Source: Haloterrigena sp. H1 (GTDB taxonomy: Archaea > Halobacteriota > Halobacteria > Halobacteriales > Natrialbaceae). From it: DNA of 49,169 nt. Each line of letters starts with the position of its first letter. Position 1 is the first letter of the stretch. The stretch spans positions 1 through 49,169 of the forward strand of contig NZ_SMZK01000005.1 of assembly GCF_005938085.1 (NCBI RefSeq). The letters run 5' to 3'. Shown here one piece after another: positions 26,928-35,208 of the stretch. The notes below the pieces were generated by a model. The model did not search any database. It was not told where the DNA came from and saw only the letters and a program-made list of their open reading frames with translations. The translations under genes and the position numbers were made by a program.

Positions 26928-27351
26928 GTTCGATCACTTCCTCGCTGATAGTATAAGTCTTCCTGATAGGTTGATATGTAAATATATTCGGCCGCGCGCC
27001 CTTGTCTTCCATCTGCAGTGGGGTTCACAGCGGGACGTCACCAGCTCACTGCTGGCCGTATCATCGCGGATTGCGCTCTCTCAGAGGGGAACCGCACTCG
27101 AGGCAGTGAAATCCGTTCCGCAACACCGTTTGACGGGTCCGCTGATCGGAACCAGTCGTATTCTGTAGTTGGTGGCGAAAATTTGAACGTGTTTATTCCT
27201 GTATTAAATGGGGGAGAAGAGCCGCGACCGCATTCGCTATCGGCGGTCATCCAGTGTTGGCGGAAAAATACGAGAGAAACGGAACGAACAGCGACGAATT
27301 CGATGTCCGTTAGAGTTCGAATTCGGTGTCGTAACCCAACTGGTTGTGGAG
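26928..27351. other. 424-bp spacer between the two cupredoxin genes
   Basis: The first 80 bp are AT-rich (ATATGTAAATATATTC at about 26973-26988) and probably hold the promoter of the two-domain gene reading leftward. The rest contains no convincing frame; candidates are short and not acidic. It has lower GC than the flanking core genes. Confidence 0.5.
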
Positions 27352-27864
<513 letters not shown>

Positions 27865-27917
27865 CGGACGTTTAGCCTCGAAACATAAAAATTGATACCT
27901 TCTTCAGCTAGAGTGTT

Positions 27918-27952
27918 ATGGTAATACATACCACAATATAGCACTACCATAG
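27918..27952. promoter_or_regulatory. Inverted repeat upstream of single-domain cupredoxin gene
   Basis: TATGGTA (27918-27924) and TACCATA (27946-27952) form a perfect 7-bp inverted repeat with a 21-bp spacer. TGGTA-N5-TACCA nested at 27919-27933 gives a tighter palindrome. The stretch lies 54-88 bp upstream of the gene's start in AT-rich DNA, so it could be an operator or promoter element. Confidence 0.4.
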
Positions 27953-28088
27953 ACTACTGAATAGTGAGGAGACAAACCGAGAGAGCTGTAAGAAAACTGT
28001 TATTCGGTTGGGGACGATCGGACAGAAGGTCATCGCCGCTGGACTGTGAGCGTCTTCGGAGCGCGTCGGCGATGTCATCCCACCATCG

Positions 28089-28330
28089 ATGGATACAAAG
28101 GGACACCGATGGACAACGAGCGGACTGCTTCGGCAGTTGGCCGAACGGATCGCCACCCGACTGGACGAGATCGGCTACGGGGCGGACGTACAGGTGCTCG
28201 ACTTCGCGACGCTGGTCGCACCTACACCAGCGGCAGCGCCGACGACTACCAGCTGTACCTGCCGATATTGCGGCCGCCGGCCGTCACGGCCGAACCAACA
28301 CGATCGTTCATCTCGAAAATACTTATGTAA
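28089..28330 (+). pseudogene. Possible broken small gene of unknown function
   Basis: ATG 28089 opens MDTKGHRWTTSGLLRQLAER, continuing IATRLDEIGYGADVQVLDFATLV. This looks like a genuine amphipathic helix-strand segment. Near 28220 the frame turns into Pro/Thr/Ala noise, whereas adding one base continues as TYTSGSADDYQLYLPILRP and stops at 28330. No family is recognised. It lies in a gene-poor, lower-GC stretch, so it may equally be decayed. The total would be about 80 residues. Confidence 0.3.
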
Positions 28331-28353
28331 TTGCTGTCCCTCTTTACTCATGT

Positions 28354-28512
28354 ATGAGTAAAATACTCGCCACCGTCACGGCAAGCACGCAGCGAATCGC
28401 AAAGACCCGGCGGACGATCGCACACTCCCCTGCGTTCGGTGAAGACCGGACGACTGACGCGGAGGGGCGTCCCGCGACGCGCATTCCACCAGGTGGCTTC
28501 CTCACTGGGTGA
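28354..28512 (+). CDS. Hypothetical 52-residue protein
   Basis: Small frame MSKILATVTASTQRIAKTRR ending PGGFLTG, with an AT-rich TATA-like CTTATGTAAT (28322-28331) about 25 bp upstream. This gives it a credible leaderless promoter. The composition is basic, which is unusual for a haloarchaeal protein, so it may be spurious. No family recognised. Confidence 0.3.
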   Translation: MSKILATVTASTQRIAKTRRTIAHSPAFGEDRTTDAEGRPATRIPPGGFLTG

Positions 28513-28642
28513 AGGGGCGCGTCGATGACCGACCAGCACGGCTGCGGCTCTCTTTTTCCAGCGTCCGCCGACCGACACAGTCTCTCACAGCAACCGACAG
28601 TTGCACGAGCCAGACGACCCCACGGCGCTCGTGACGGTCTGA

Positions 28643-29149
28643 TCAGTCGAACAACGACGACGGCCGCTTGAGATACACGTCCTGGTCGGTCACCCGCTGG
28701 TAGACATCGTACAGCGTCTCCACCGCCGCCTCGTCGGGGTCGAACCGAATGTGAGGCGCAGTGTGATAGCCACGACAACTGACGAGGAAGAAATACAGTG
28801 TCCGGTGGTGATCCGGCGTTGCGTCGACGACACCCATCGATCGGCTCCCGAGGTCGTCCGAGAAGTCATTGAGCATGGCCGCGATATCGTCGTGGAGCTG
28901 CTCGTCCGGTCGATACTGTGGCAGCCCGAACGCCTGTTGCATATACGTCGTCGCCGCCTCGAGAAACGGATTCGCATCGAGACCCGTCGGATCGACGTCC
29001 TGAAACGTCTCGTACAGTTCGAGGATCGTCGACAGTTCCGACCGCGTGACCGCGATCGGCAACACAGGCTCGCCGCGTGGCAGCGAGTAGTCGGGAAACG
29101 AGTGCGATCCCGGATCCGGAAGCTGATCGAACAGTCCCTCGAGCGACAT
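28643..29149 (-). CDS. Conserved hypothetical acidic protein
   Basis: A 168-residue acidic, soluble protein; no signal or membrane span. It starts MSLEGLFDQLPDPGSHSFPD at ATG 29149. An upstream in-frame extension is Arg/Cys-rich and is rejected. Features are a helical middle (LSTILELYETFQDVDPTGLD, MLNDFSDDLG) and a C-terminal HHRTLYFFLVSCRGYHTAPHIRF. No family recognised. Repeat F lies about 60 bp upstream. Confidence 0.65.
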   Translation of the reverse strand: MSLEGLFDQLPDPGSHSFPDYSLPRGEPVLPIAVTRSELSTILELYETFQDVDPTGLDANPFLEAATTYMQQAFGLPQYRPDEQLHDDIAAMLNDFSDDLGSRSMGVVDATPDHHRTLYFFLVSCRGYHTAPHIRFDPDEAAVETLYDVYQRVTDQDVYLKRPSSLFD

Positions 29150-29208
29150 GTGCAACACTATGTTACAGAGTGCCAAACGATTACCGGTGTGAACGCGACT
29201 CGAGCGTG

Positions 29209-29285
29209 ATACGGTTGGACAGAAGTCAATACGAAGTCGGTCGCGAATTCGCGACCGATCGTCACGTCGTTCTGTCCGACAATAT
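29209..29285 (-). repeat. Palindromic dispersed element, copy F (77 bp)
   Basis: Left end ATACGGTTGGACAGAAGTCA, right end CGTTCTGTCCGACAATAT: inverted repeats of the same ATACTG family, but in the opposite orientation to copies A-C. Its centre is a perfect 20-bp palindrome, CGGTCGCGAATTCGCGACCG. It lies between the starts or ends of two small genes, 60 bp upstream of the 168-residue protein. Confidence 0.8.
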
Positions 29286-29402
29286 GAGCAACGGATAGAC
29301 GGGACAGCACAGCAGCCAGCCGTGACTGTTGAACTGTCGGTTTTGGCCACGATCGATGTCGCGACCGGTCTCGCTGAAGAAAATCCCGTTCCAACCCCCA
29401 GT

Positions 29403-29563
29403 TATCGCCAGGCCGGCAACGTCGGTGCGTCCTCGGCCTGCATGGAGAGCCAGGCACCGTCGGCAGAGATGTCCGCAATGACGTACTCATCGCTCGCGGC
29501 CGTCGAATCGATCGAACCGACGATAGTGTCGTCGGACGCCATGGCGTTGGGGGATACTGCCAT
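29403..29563 (-). CDS. Small haloarchaeal protein (DUF7556-like), 53 residues
   Basis: Short acidic protein starting MAVSPNAMASDDTIVGSIDS, then EYVIADISADGAWLSMQAED and ending LPAWR. The pattern (D-EYVIADIS-D-AWLS, terminal LPxWR) is recognisable as a conserved small haloarchaeal family whose function is unknown. ATG 29563 follows a TATA box at leaderless spacing; an internal ATG 29542 is an alternative. Flanked by repeat F and the CBS-protein promoter. Confidence 0.7.
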
Positions 29564-29586
29564 GATAGTGAGCCACACCCACCACC

Positions 29587-29593
29587 ATATAAA
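29587..29593 (-). promoter_or_regulatory. TATA box of the 53-residue protein gene
   Basis: TTTATAT on the minus strand, 24-30 bp before ATG 29563, as expected for a leaderless gene. This is part of the case that the small frame is real. Confidence 0.55.
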
Positions 29594-29665
29594 GTCATCG
29601 GATCTTACTGTCCGTTCGCGATACCGATCGGAAATCGAATCAATCCTGGGTGTGAAACACTGGGT

Positions 29666-29671
29666 TTATAC
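29666..29671 (+). promoter_or_regulatory. TATA box of CBS-glyS operon
   Basis: TTTATA in GGGTTTATACTC, 25-30 bp before ATG 29696. No other promoter-like site precedes glyS, so it probably drives both genes. Confidence 0.6.
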
Positions 29672-29695
29672 TCATTTTAGCCGTACGGTGGGGAT

Positions 29696-30550
29696 ATGAA
29701 CGTAGCCGACGCGATGACGCCTCGCGAGGACGTGGTGACCGTCGATCTGCCGGGTACCCGGACCGACGTGCTCGAGTATCTCCAGGAGCAGTCGTTCTCG
29801 TCCGTGCCGGTCGTCAAAGCGACCGACGACGGGCTCGAGTACCGCGGGCTGGTCACACGGGAGACGCTGATCGAACAGCCCGACGAGGACCAGCTCGTCA
29901 TGCTCTTAGAAGAGGACGTGCCGACGACGACGGCCGACACGAGCCTCGAGGCCGTCGCCCGGACGATGGTCGAGGCGGGCGCACGGCGCGTGCCCGTCGT
30001 CGACGGCGAGTTCGAGGGAATCGTCACGGTGACGGACGTGATCCACGCGATCGCGACGGGCGACCAGGAGACCGACGCCACCGTCGAGTCCTACGTCAGT
30101 GAGGACGTGAACACGACCTACGAGGGAGCGCCGCTGCCCGTCGCCGAACGGGGACTATCCTACGCGAACGTCCCCTACACCGTAGCGCTCGACGACGACG
30201 GTCGGATGAGCGGGATTCTCACGGAAGTCGACATCATCGACGTCGCCCGGATCGTCGAGGGCGAGGAGTCGACCGGTGACAACTTCGGCGATCAGGACGA
30301 CGACTGGTCGTGGGAAGGGATCAAGGCCGTCGGCAGCCGCTATCTCCCCACGCGGGACATCGAGCTCCCGACGGGGCCGGTTCGGGAGTTCATGAGCGAC
30401 GACGTAGTGACTGTCTCGGTCAGTACGTCGGTGCAGGAAGCAGCCCAGCGGATGATCAGCAACGACATCGAACAGATCCCGTTGGTCACGGGCGAAGACC
30501 TCGTCGGCATCGTCCGTGACATCGACCTTCTGGAGGCACTTTATGAGTGA
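29696..30550 (+). CDS. Four-CBS-domain protein
   Basis: A 284-residue soluble protein made of four CBS repeats. Approximate boundaries are 1-62 (MTPREDVVTVDLPG, YRGLVTRETL), 70-122 (VPTTTADTSLEAVARTM, GIVTVTDVIHAIA), 130-185 (SGILTEVDIIDVA) and 225-284 (FMSDDVVTVSVSTSVQEAAQRMI, VGIVRDIDLLEAL). CBS pairs bind adenine nucleotides and act as energy or ligand sensors. The stop overlaps the glyS start by 8 bp, so the two genes are probably co-transcribed and translationally coupled. A link between adenylate sensing and glycyl-tRNA charging is inference. Confidence 0.92.
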   Translation: MNVADAMTPREDVVTVDLPGTRTDVLEYLQEQSFSSVPVVKATDDGLEYRGLVTRETLIEQPDEDQLVMLLEEDVPTTTADTSLEAVARTMVEAGARRVPVVDGEFEGIVTVTDVIHAIATGDQETDATVESYVSEDVNTTYEGAPLPVAERGLSYANVPYTVALDDDGRMSGILTEVDIIDVARIVEGEESTGDNFGDQDDDWSWEGIKAVGSRYLPTRDIELPTGPVREFMSDDVVTVSVSTSVQEAAQRMISNDIEQIPLVTGEDLVGIVRDIDLLEALYE

Positions 30551-32318
30551 GCAACAGCACACGGACGACAACACCGACAGCACGAGCGAGAAACTGGTCG
30601 AACTGGCCAAGCGACGCGGCTACTTCTTTCAGTCCTCAGGGGCCTACGGCGGCGTCGGCGGCTTCTACACCTTCGGGCCACAGGGTGCGGCCCTGAAAGG
30701 CAACGTCGAGGACGCCTGGCGCGATCGCTTCGCCGTCGCGGAGGGCAACATGGAGATCGACGCGCCCACGATCATGCCCGAACCCGTCTTCGAGGCCTCG
30801 GGCCACCTCGACGGCTTCGACGACATGCTCGTCGAGTGTCCCGACTGTGGCGAGAGCCACCGCGCCGACCACATCGTCGAGGACAACACGATGTACGAAG
30901 ACGCCGAGAGCCTCGAGATCCCCGAAGTCGAGGAGGTCATCGCCGAGTACGAACTCGTCTGCCCCTCCTGTGGTGCCGGGCTGGCGGGCCAGGCCGTCGA
31001 AGACTTCAATCTCATGTTCGCGACGAACATCGGCCCCGGCGACTCCGATCCCGGCTACCTGCGCCCCGAGACCGCCCAGGGCATCTTCGTCGAGTTCCCC
31101 CGCCTCAAAGAGTACGCGCGCAACCAGCTCCCCTTCGGCGTCAGCCAGATCGGCCGCGCCTACCGCAACGAGATCAGTCCGCGGCGATCCATTATTCGAA
31201 CGCGAGAGTTCACGCAGGCCGAACTCGAGTACTTCATCGACCCCGAAGTCGACGAGCCGGACCTCTCGAGCGTCGAGGACGTCGAAGTCACCCTCTATCC
31301 GGCCAGCGAGCAGAACAAAGACGACGGCGAGGCCTTCGAGACGACGATCGGCGCAGCCGTCGACGAGAACATCATCACGGACCCGTGGGTCGCGTACTTC
31401 CTTGGCGTCGCAAAGCCGTGGTACGAGGCTGTCGGCGTCGACATGGACCGGTTCCGCTATCGCCAGCACTTAGCCGGCGAGCGGGCCCACTACGCCAGCG
31501 ACTGCTGGGACGCCGAAAGCGAGATCGACGGCAACTGGATCGAGATGGCTGGCTTCGCCCATCGGGGCAACTACGACCTCTCGAAACACGCCGAACACTC
31601 CGGCGACCGCTTTACGATCTTCCGGCAGTACGACGAGCCACAGACCGTCGAGCGCGCCACCGTCGATCCCGACATGAGCTACCTCGGTCCTGAATTCGGC
31701 GGCGACGCACAGGCCGTCGTCGGCAAACTCGAGGACCTTGCCGCTCGCGACCGCGAGGCGTTCGACGGCGACACCGTCGAATTCGAACTCGAGGGCGAGA
31801 CCCACGAGATCCCCGTCGAGAAGACCGGCTTTTCGGTCGACGAGGAGACGATCGCCGGCGAACACATCACCCCACACGTCGTCGAACCCTCCTTCGGTGT
31901 CGACCGGCTGGTCTACACCGTCCTCCACCACGCCTACCGCGAGGACGAAGTCGACGGCGAGGACCGCACCTTCCTCGAGCTCGAGCCGGAAGTCGCGCCA
32001 ACCTTTGTCGGCGTCTTCCCGCTGCAAAGCGACGACGAGCTTGAGACACAGGCCGACGCGATCGTCGAGGACCTGCGCGAGGCGGGGCTGTCGGTCACCT
32101 ACGACGACTCGGGCAACATCGGCCGGCGCTACCGCCGTCAGGACGAAGTCGGCACGCCGTTCTGTGTGACTGTCGACTACGAAACCATCGAAGACGAAGA
32201 AACGACGGTTACGGTCCGCGAACGGGATACGACCGACCAGAAGCGACTCCCGGTCGACGAACTCGCCAAGACGCTGTCGGCGATTCGGGCTGGCGACCTC
32301 GAGTTCGAATCGTTGTAG
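30543..32318 (+). CDS. glyS: Glycyl-tRNA synthetase
   Basis: Charges tRNA-Gly with glycine; class II, archaeal/eukaryotic dimeric type, 591 residues. It has ATG 30543 (MSEQQHTDDN) and the early segment KRRGYFFQSSGAYGG-like. Two Cys pairs (CPDCGESH and CPSCGAGL) suggest a zinc site. Class II motifs follow: RPETAQGIFVEF, then SQIGRAYRNEISPR and RTREFTQAELEYF, then PSFGVDRLVYTVL (motif 3). A C-terminal anticodon-binding domain is at about 480-591. Overlaps the upstream CBS gene by 8 bp. Confidence 0.97.
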   Translation: MSEQQHTDDNTDSTSEKLVELAKRRGYFFQSSGAYGGVGGFYTFGPQGAALKGNVEDAWRDRFAVAEGNMEIDAPTIMPEPVFEASGHLDGFDDMLVECPDCGESHRADHIVEDNTMYEDAESLEIPEVEEVIAEYELVCPSCGAGLAGQAVEDFNLMFATNIGPGDSDPGYLRPETAQGIFVEFPRLKEYARNQLPFGVSQIGRAYRNEISPRRSIIRTREFTQAELEYFIDPEVDEPDLSSVEDVEVTLYPASEQNKDDGEAFETTIGAAVDENIITDPWVAYFLGVAKPWYEAVGVDMDRFRYRQHLAGERAHYASDCWDAESEIDGNWIEMAGFAHRGNYDLSKHAEHSGDRFTIFRQYDEPQTVERATVDPDMSYLGPEFGGDAQAVVGKLEDLAARDREAFDGDTVEFELEGETHEIPVEKTGFSVDEETIAGEHITPHVVEPSFGVDRLVYTVLHHAYREDEVDGEDRTFLELEPEVAPTFVGVFPLQSDDELETQADAIVEDLREAGLSVTYDDSGNIGRRYRRQDEVGTPFCVTVDYETIEDEETTVTVRERDTTDQKRLPVDELAKTLSAIRAGDLEFESL

Positions 32319-32594
32319 CGGAGACGCTGTCGCCAGTGGTGGCGGTACAGGTTTTGTTGCATCTGCGAGTGAACCCGAAGGGTGAACGAGCAGGCCGACG
32401 ACCGATGTGAAGGCCCCAAAGGGCCGAAACGGAGGGAGGAAGCTTTTGATCAACCCTAAGCGGGAGCGAAGCTCCCGCGAGGTCCGAGAGAGCTTCGCTC
32501 TCTCGAGATTTCACCGAGCGACCGAAGGGAGCGCAGTGTAAAAGGTTGGAGGTGATCGACGGACTGAAGGTCACCTCTCACGAGGCACGACATA
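32319..32594. repeat. Structured intergenic region with two perfect 3-nt-loop hairpins
   Basis: A 276-bp gap rich in short inverted repeats. CGGGAGC-GAA-GCTCCCG (32461-32477) and CGAGAGAGC-TTC-GCTCTCTCG (32485-32505) are perfect stems separated by 7 bases. GGCCCCAAAGGGCC lies before them (about 32412-32425), and GAGGTGATC/GGTCACCTC arms after (about 32551-32578). The tail has GAGCGACCGAAGGGAGCGC. It could be the glyS terminator, a REP-like repeat or a structured RNA. The following gene's start is only about 15 bp past the last stem. Confidence 0.6.
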
Positions 32595-33179
32595 ATGGCC
32601 GACGAACTGAAGCGGCGACTCGTCCACGCCAGCGGCTCGGGGCTTGTCGTCCTCTATCTGCTCGCCGACGCCCTCGGGCTCGGGCTTACGTGGGCTCGGT
32701 TTCAACTCCTGTTGATTCTCCTCGCGGCCGGGGCGCTCGTCCTCGAGTTCCTGCGACTGCAGGTGGGACTCGACTGGCGGCTCTACGACGTGCTCACCCG
32801 TGAGTACGAGCAGGACAACCCCGGGGCCTACGCGCTGTATCTGATCAGCATGGCTGCCGTCGTGGTCGTCTTCGAGCCGGCGATCGCCCTCCCCGCGATG
32901 TTGATGCTCGCGCTAGGCGATCCGATAAGCGGCACGGTCTCGGACAACACCCTCCAGCGAGTCAAGCCGCCGAAAGTGCTCATCACGATGTTTCTCGTCT
33001 CGACAGTCGTCGCGATCCCATTCCTGCCGGTTGCGGTGGCGCTGATCGCTGCCCTCGGGGCGACGATCGCCGACGGCGTCACCCTCGAGATCCGGACCTA
33101 CATCATCGACGACAACCTGACGATCCCGATTTATGCTGCCTGTCTGGCGTGGGTGGCACTCGAGTTCGTGCCGGTCTAG
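32595..33179 (+). CDS. Dolichol kinase / CTP-transferase-like membrane protein
   Basis: A 194-residue polytopic membrane protein with about six spans. It resembles the archaeal dolichol kinase/SEC59-DGK1 group: an early KRRLVHASGSGLVVLYLL, DVLTREYE, LGDPISGTVSD (a conserved GDxxA/S-type segment) and a terminal GATIADGVTLEI with D/E residues at the membrane face. Probable role is phosphorylation of polyprenol lipids using CTP, supporting N-glycosylation. Substrate is inferred. The start ATG 32595 is clear. Confidence 0.82.
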   Translation: MADELKRRLVHASGSGLVVLYLLADALGLGLTWARFQLLLILLAAGALVLEFLRLQVGLDWRLYDVLTREYEQDNPGAYALYLISMAAVVVVFEPAIALPAMLMLALGDPISGTVSDNTLQRVKPPKVLITMFLVSTVVAIPFLPVAVALIAALGATIADGVTLEIRTYIIDDNLTIPIYAACLAWVALEFVPV

Positions 33180-33336
33180 TGCCCGTCTCCGGCTGAACCA
33201 CCGTGGCTGGCGTCGCTCGGTGACTGCACCGGCGCAAGCGACGGTCGAGCGCGAAAGCCACGGACGTTATGATATCGGCAAGCCCGTACCGTTCTGGGCC
33301 GCTCAAGACCGTGGCCAGCGAACGGTGACGCGACCT

Positions 33337-34548
33337 GTGTCACTGCTGAAGCCGAGAACGCGACTGTCGAACGCGCGGTCGTTTCTGTCGGACGGCCGCG
33401 GCGAAATCCTCGTCGCTGTCGCCACCGGCTGGTTTCTCTCGATCGGCGTCAGGCTCGCGTATCCCGTCTTGCTGCCCTTCCTCCGGCGGACCTACGGCCT
33501 CGATCTGACGACAGCTGGCCTCCTGTTGACCACACTCTGGCTCTGTTATGCGCTGGGACAGCTTCCCGGTGGGCTGCTGGCCGACCGGTTCGGCGAGGGA
33601 ACCGTCCTCGTCGCGAGTACGGTGATCTCGGCGGTGACGCTAGGCCTCGTCGCCGTCGCCGGCTCCGCGCCGGTCGTCTACCTCGCGACGGGAGCCTTCG
33701 GCTTCGGAACGGCATTGTACGGCGTCGCCCGCTTTACGACGCTGTCCGACATCTACCCCGACAACGACGGCACCGCGATCGGGATCACGATGGCGGCGGG
33801 TCAGGCCGGCAATACGCTGTTGCCGCTGGCTGCTGGTGGCATCGCGACAGCCGTTACGTGGCAGTACGGCTTCGGACTGGCCGTCCCGGCGTTCGCCGTC
33901 GTCGCGGTCGGTCTTCGACTCGTCGTTCCCGCACGCACCTCGAGCGCGACCAGTGCCGTCGACAGCGTCTCGCTCGAGACGGCACGCTACGTCGGCTCGC
34001 AGTTGCGCCGGCCTGAGATCGTCACCGTGACCGCGATTCAGATCCTGACCTACTGCGTCTGGCAGGCGTTTACGGGCTTTTATCCGACCTACCTGATCGA
34101 GATCAAGGGGGTTTCCGAGGGGGTCGCGACCGGGCTGTTCAGCGCCTTTTTCGCGACCGGCATCGTCGTCCAGCCGCTAACCGGAAGGCTCTACGACCGG
34201 TTCGGCATCCGGACGGCACTGCCGCCGGTTCTGAGCGTAGTCGTTGCGTCGCTGGTCGCGCTCCCCTTTCTCGAGGACTTCTGGCCCATCGCCGTCGGGA
34301 CCGTCTTCCTCTCGAGCATCCTCGGCTACGGGACGATCACGCTGCCGTACATGACCGCAGCGTTTCCCTCGGACATGAAGGGGACTGGGCTGGGCTTCCT
34401 GCGAACCGTCTACATGACCATCGGGGCGGCCAGTCCGGTCCTGTTCGGTGCGCTCGCGGATCGAGGCTATTTCGACGAGGGCTATCTCGTGCTCGCCGGT
34501 CTCGTGGCGGTCGCGGTGGCGTTGACGTGGTGGCTCCCGGAGCAGTAA
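33337..34548 (+). CDS. MFS transporter
   Basis: About 403 residues with twelve predicted spans. The MFS loop signature GGLLADRFGEG is between spans 2 and 3, and a related GRLYDRFGIRT sits in the second half. Start uncertain: GTG 33337 (MSLLKPRTRL) or GTG 33325 precede the first span; the longer upstream reading is Arg/Trp-rich and unlikely. A TATA-like GTTATGATATC lies at about 33265. Substrate unknown; composition resembles nitrate/oxalate or sugar-acid MFS permeases only loosely. Convergent with tspO. Confidence 0.85.
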   Translation: MSLLKPRTRLSNARSFLSDGRGEILVAVATGWFLSIGVRLAYPVLLPFLRRTYGLDLTTAGLLLTTLWLCYALGQLPGGLLADRFGEGTVLVASTVISAVTLGLVAVAGSAPVVYLATGAFGFGTALYGVARFTTLSDIYPDNDGTAIGITMAAGQAGNTLLPLAAGGIATAVTWQYGFGLAVPAFAVVAVGLRLVVPARTSSATSAVDSVSLETARYVGSQLRRPEIVTVTAIQILTYCVWQAFTGFYPTYLIEIKGVSEGVATGLFSAFFATGIVVQPLTGRLYDRFGIRTALPPVLSVVVASLVALPFLEDFWPIAVGTVFLSSILGYGTITLPYMTAAFPSDMKGTGLGFLRTVYMTIGAASPVLFGALADRGYFDEGYLVLAGLVAVAVALTWWLPEQ

Positions 34549-34572
34549 GCGGCTAGCGGGCGACCAATCCGC

Positions 34573-35073
34573 CTAGGCGTTCAGCCGCCAGAGTTCGAAA
34601 TTGAGCACGGCCGCGAAGGTAATCCACGCGAGATACGGCACGAGCAAGGCTGCCCCACGGCGGTCGACCCGTCGGAACGCGAGGATCGTGCCGACGACGA
34701 GCACCCAGAGGGCGACGATGATGCCGAACGCGGCCAGCGGTGCCTCGAGCGCGAAAAACGCCGGCGTCCAGACGACGTTGACCAGCATCTGGGCGGCGAA
34801 CAGCCCCAGCGCGAGCCGCCGGCCGTCGGCGTCACTGCGCCAGACCAGCCACAATGCGACACCGAGCAGAGTAAACAGTAGAGTCCAGACGACCGGAAAC
34901 GCGATCGTCGGCGGGTAGAACCACGGTTTCTCGAGGGCGCGAAACCACGGCGTGTCGGGTGATCCGATCGCGCTCGGTGCCGCCCCAACGAGGTTGACCA
35001 GCAGGACGAAGCCGACCGCGGTGAGGATCGACCCGACGTCAGGCAGGCGTTGACGGACCGTTCGGGTTTCCAT
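34573..35073 (-). CDS. tspO: TspO/MBR family membrane protein
   Basis: A 166-residue, five-span Trp-rich protein. Family hallmarks are PDTPWFRALEKPWFYPP, VVWTLLFTLLGVALWLVW, NVVWTPAFF and the final FAAVLNFELWRLN. TspO proteins bind porphyrins and steroids and are linked to stress and tetrapyrrole handling; the role in haloarchaea is unsettled. ATG 35073 follows a TATA box at leaderless spacing. Confidence 0.93.
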   Translation of the reverse strand: METRTVRQRLPDVGSILTAVGFVLLVNLVGAAPSAIGSPDTPWFRALEKPWFYPPTIAFPVVWTLLFTLLGVALWLVWRSDADGRRLALGLFAAQMLVNVVWTPAFFALEAPLAAFGIIVALWVLVVGTILAFRRVDRRGAALLVPYLAWITFAAVLNFELWRLNA

Positions 35074-35096
35074 GCGACAGTGTAGGCTGTCTCGAT

Positions 35097-35104
35097 GTAT
35101 ATAT
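35097..35104 (-). promoter_or_regulatory. TATA box of tspO
   Basis: ATATATAC on the minus strand, 24-31 bp before ATG 35073, in the 135-bp gap shared with the divergent hef gene. Confidence 0.55.
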
Positions 35105-35208
35105 CAGCAGCCTAATCGGCCATACGTCATCCGGCACCACTGCAGCCACGAGATCACTTTCACTGTGCTATCTCAATCCTTAACAGCGCCCGCATCGAAT
35201 CGCATCCA

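Noticed and set aside
27038..27250. 70-residue minus-strand frame in the cupredoxin spacer
   Set aside because: Neutral to basic composition, no promoter at the right distance and no recognisable pattern.
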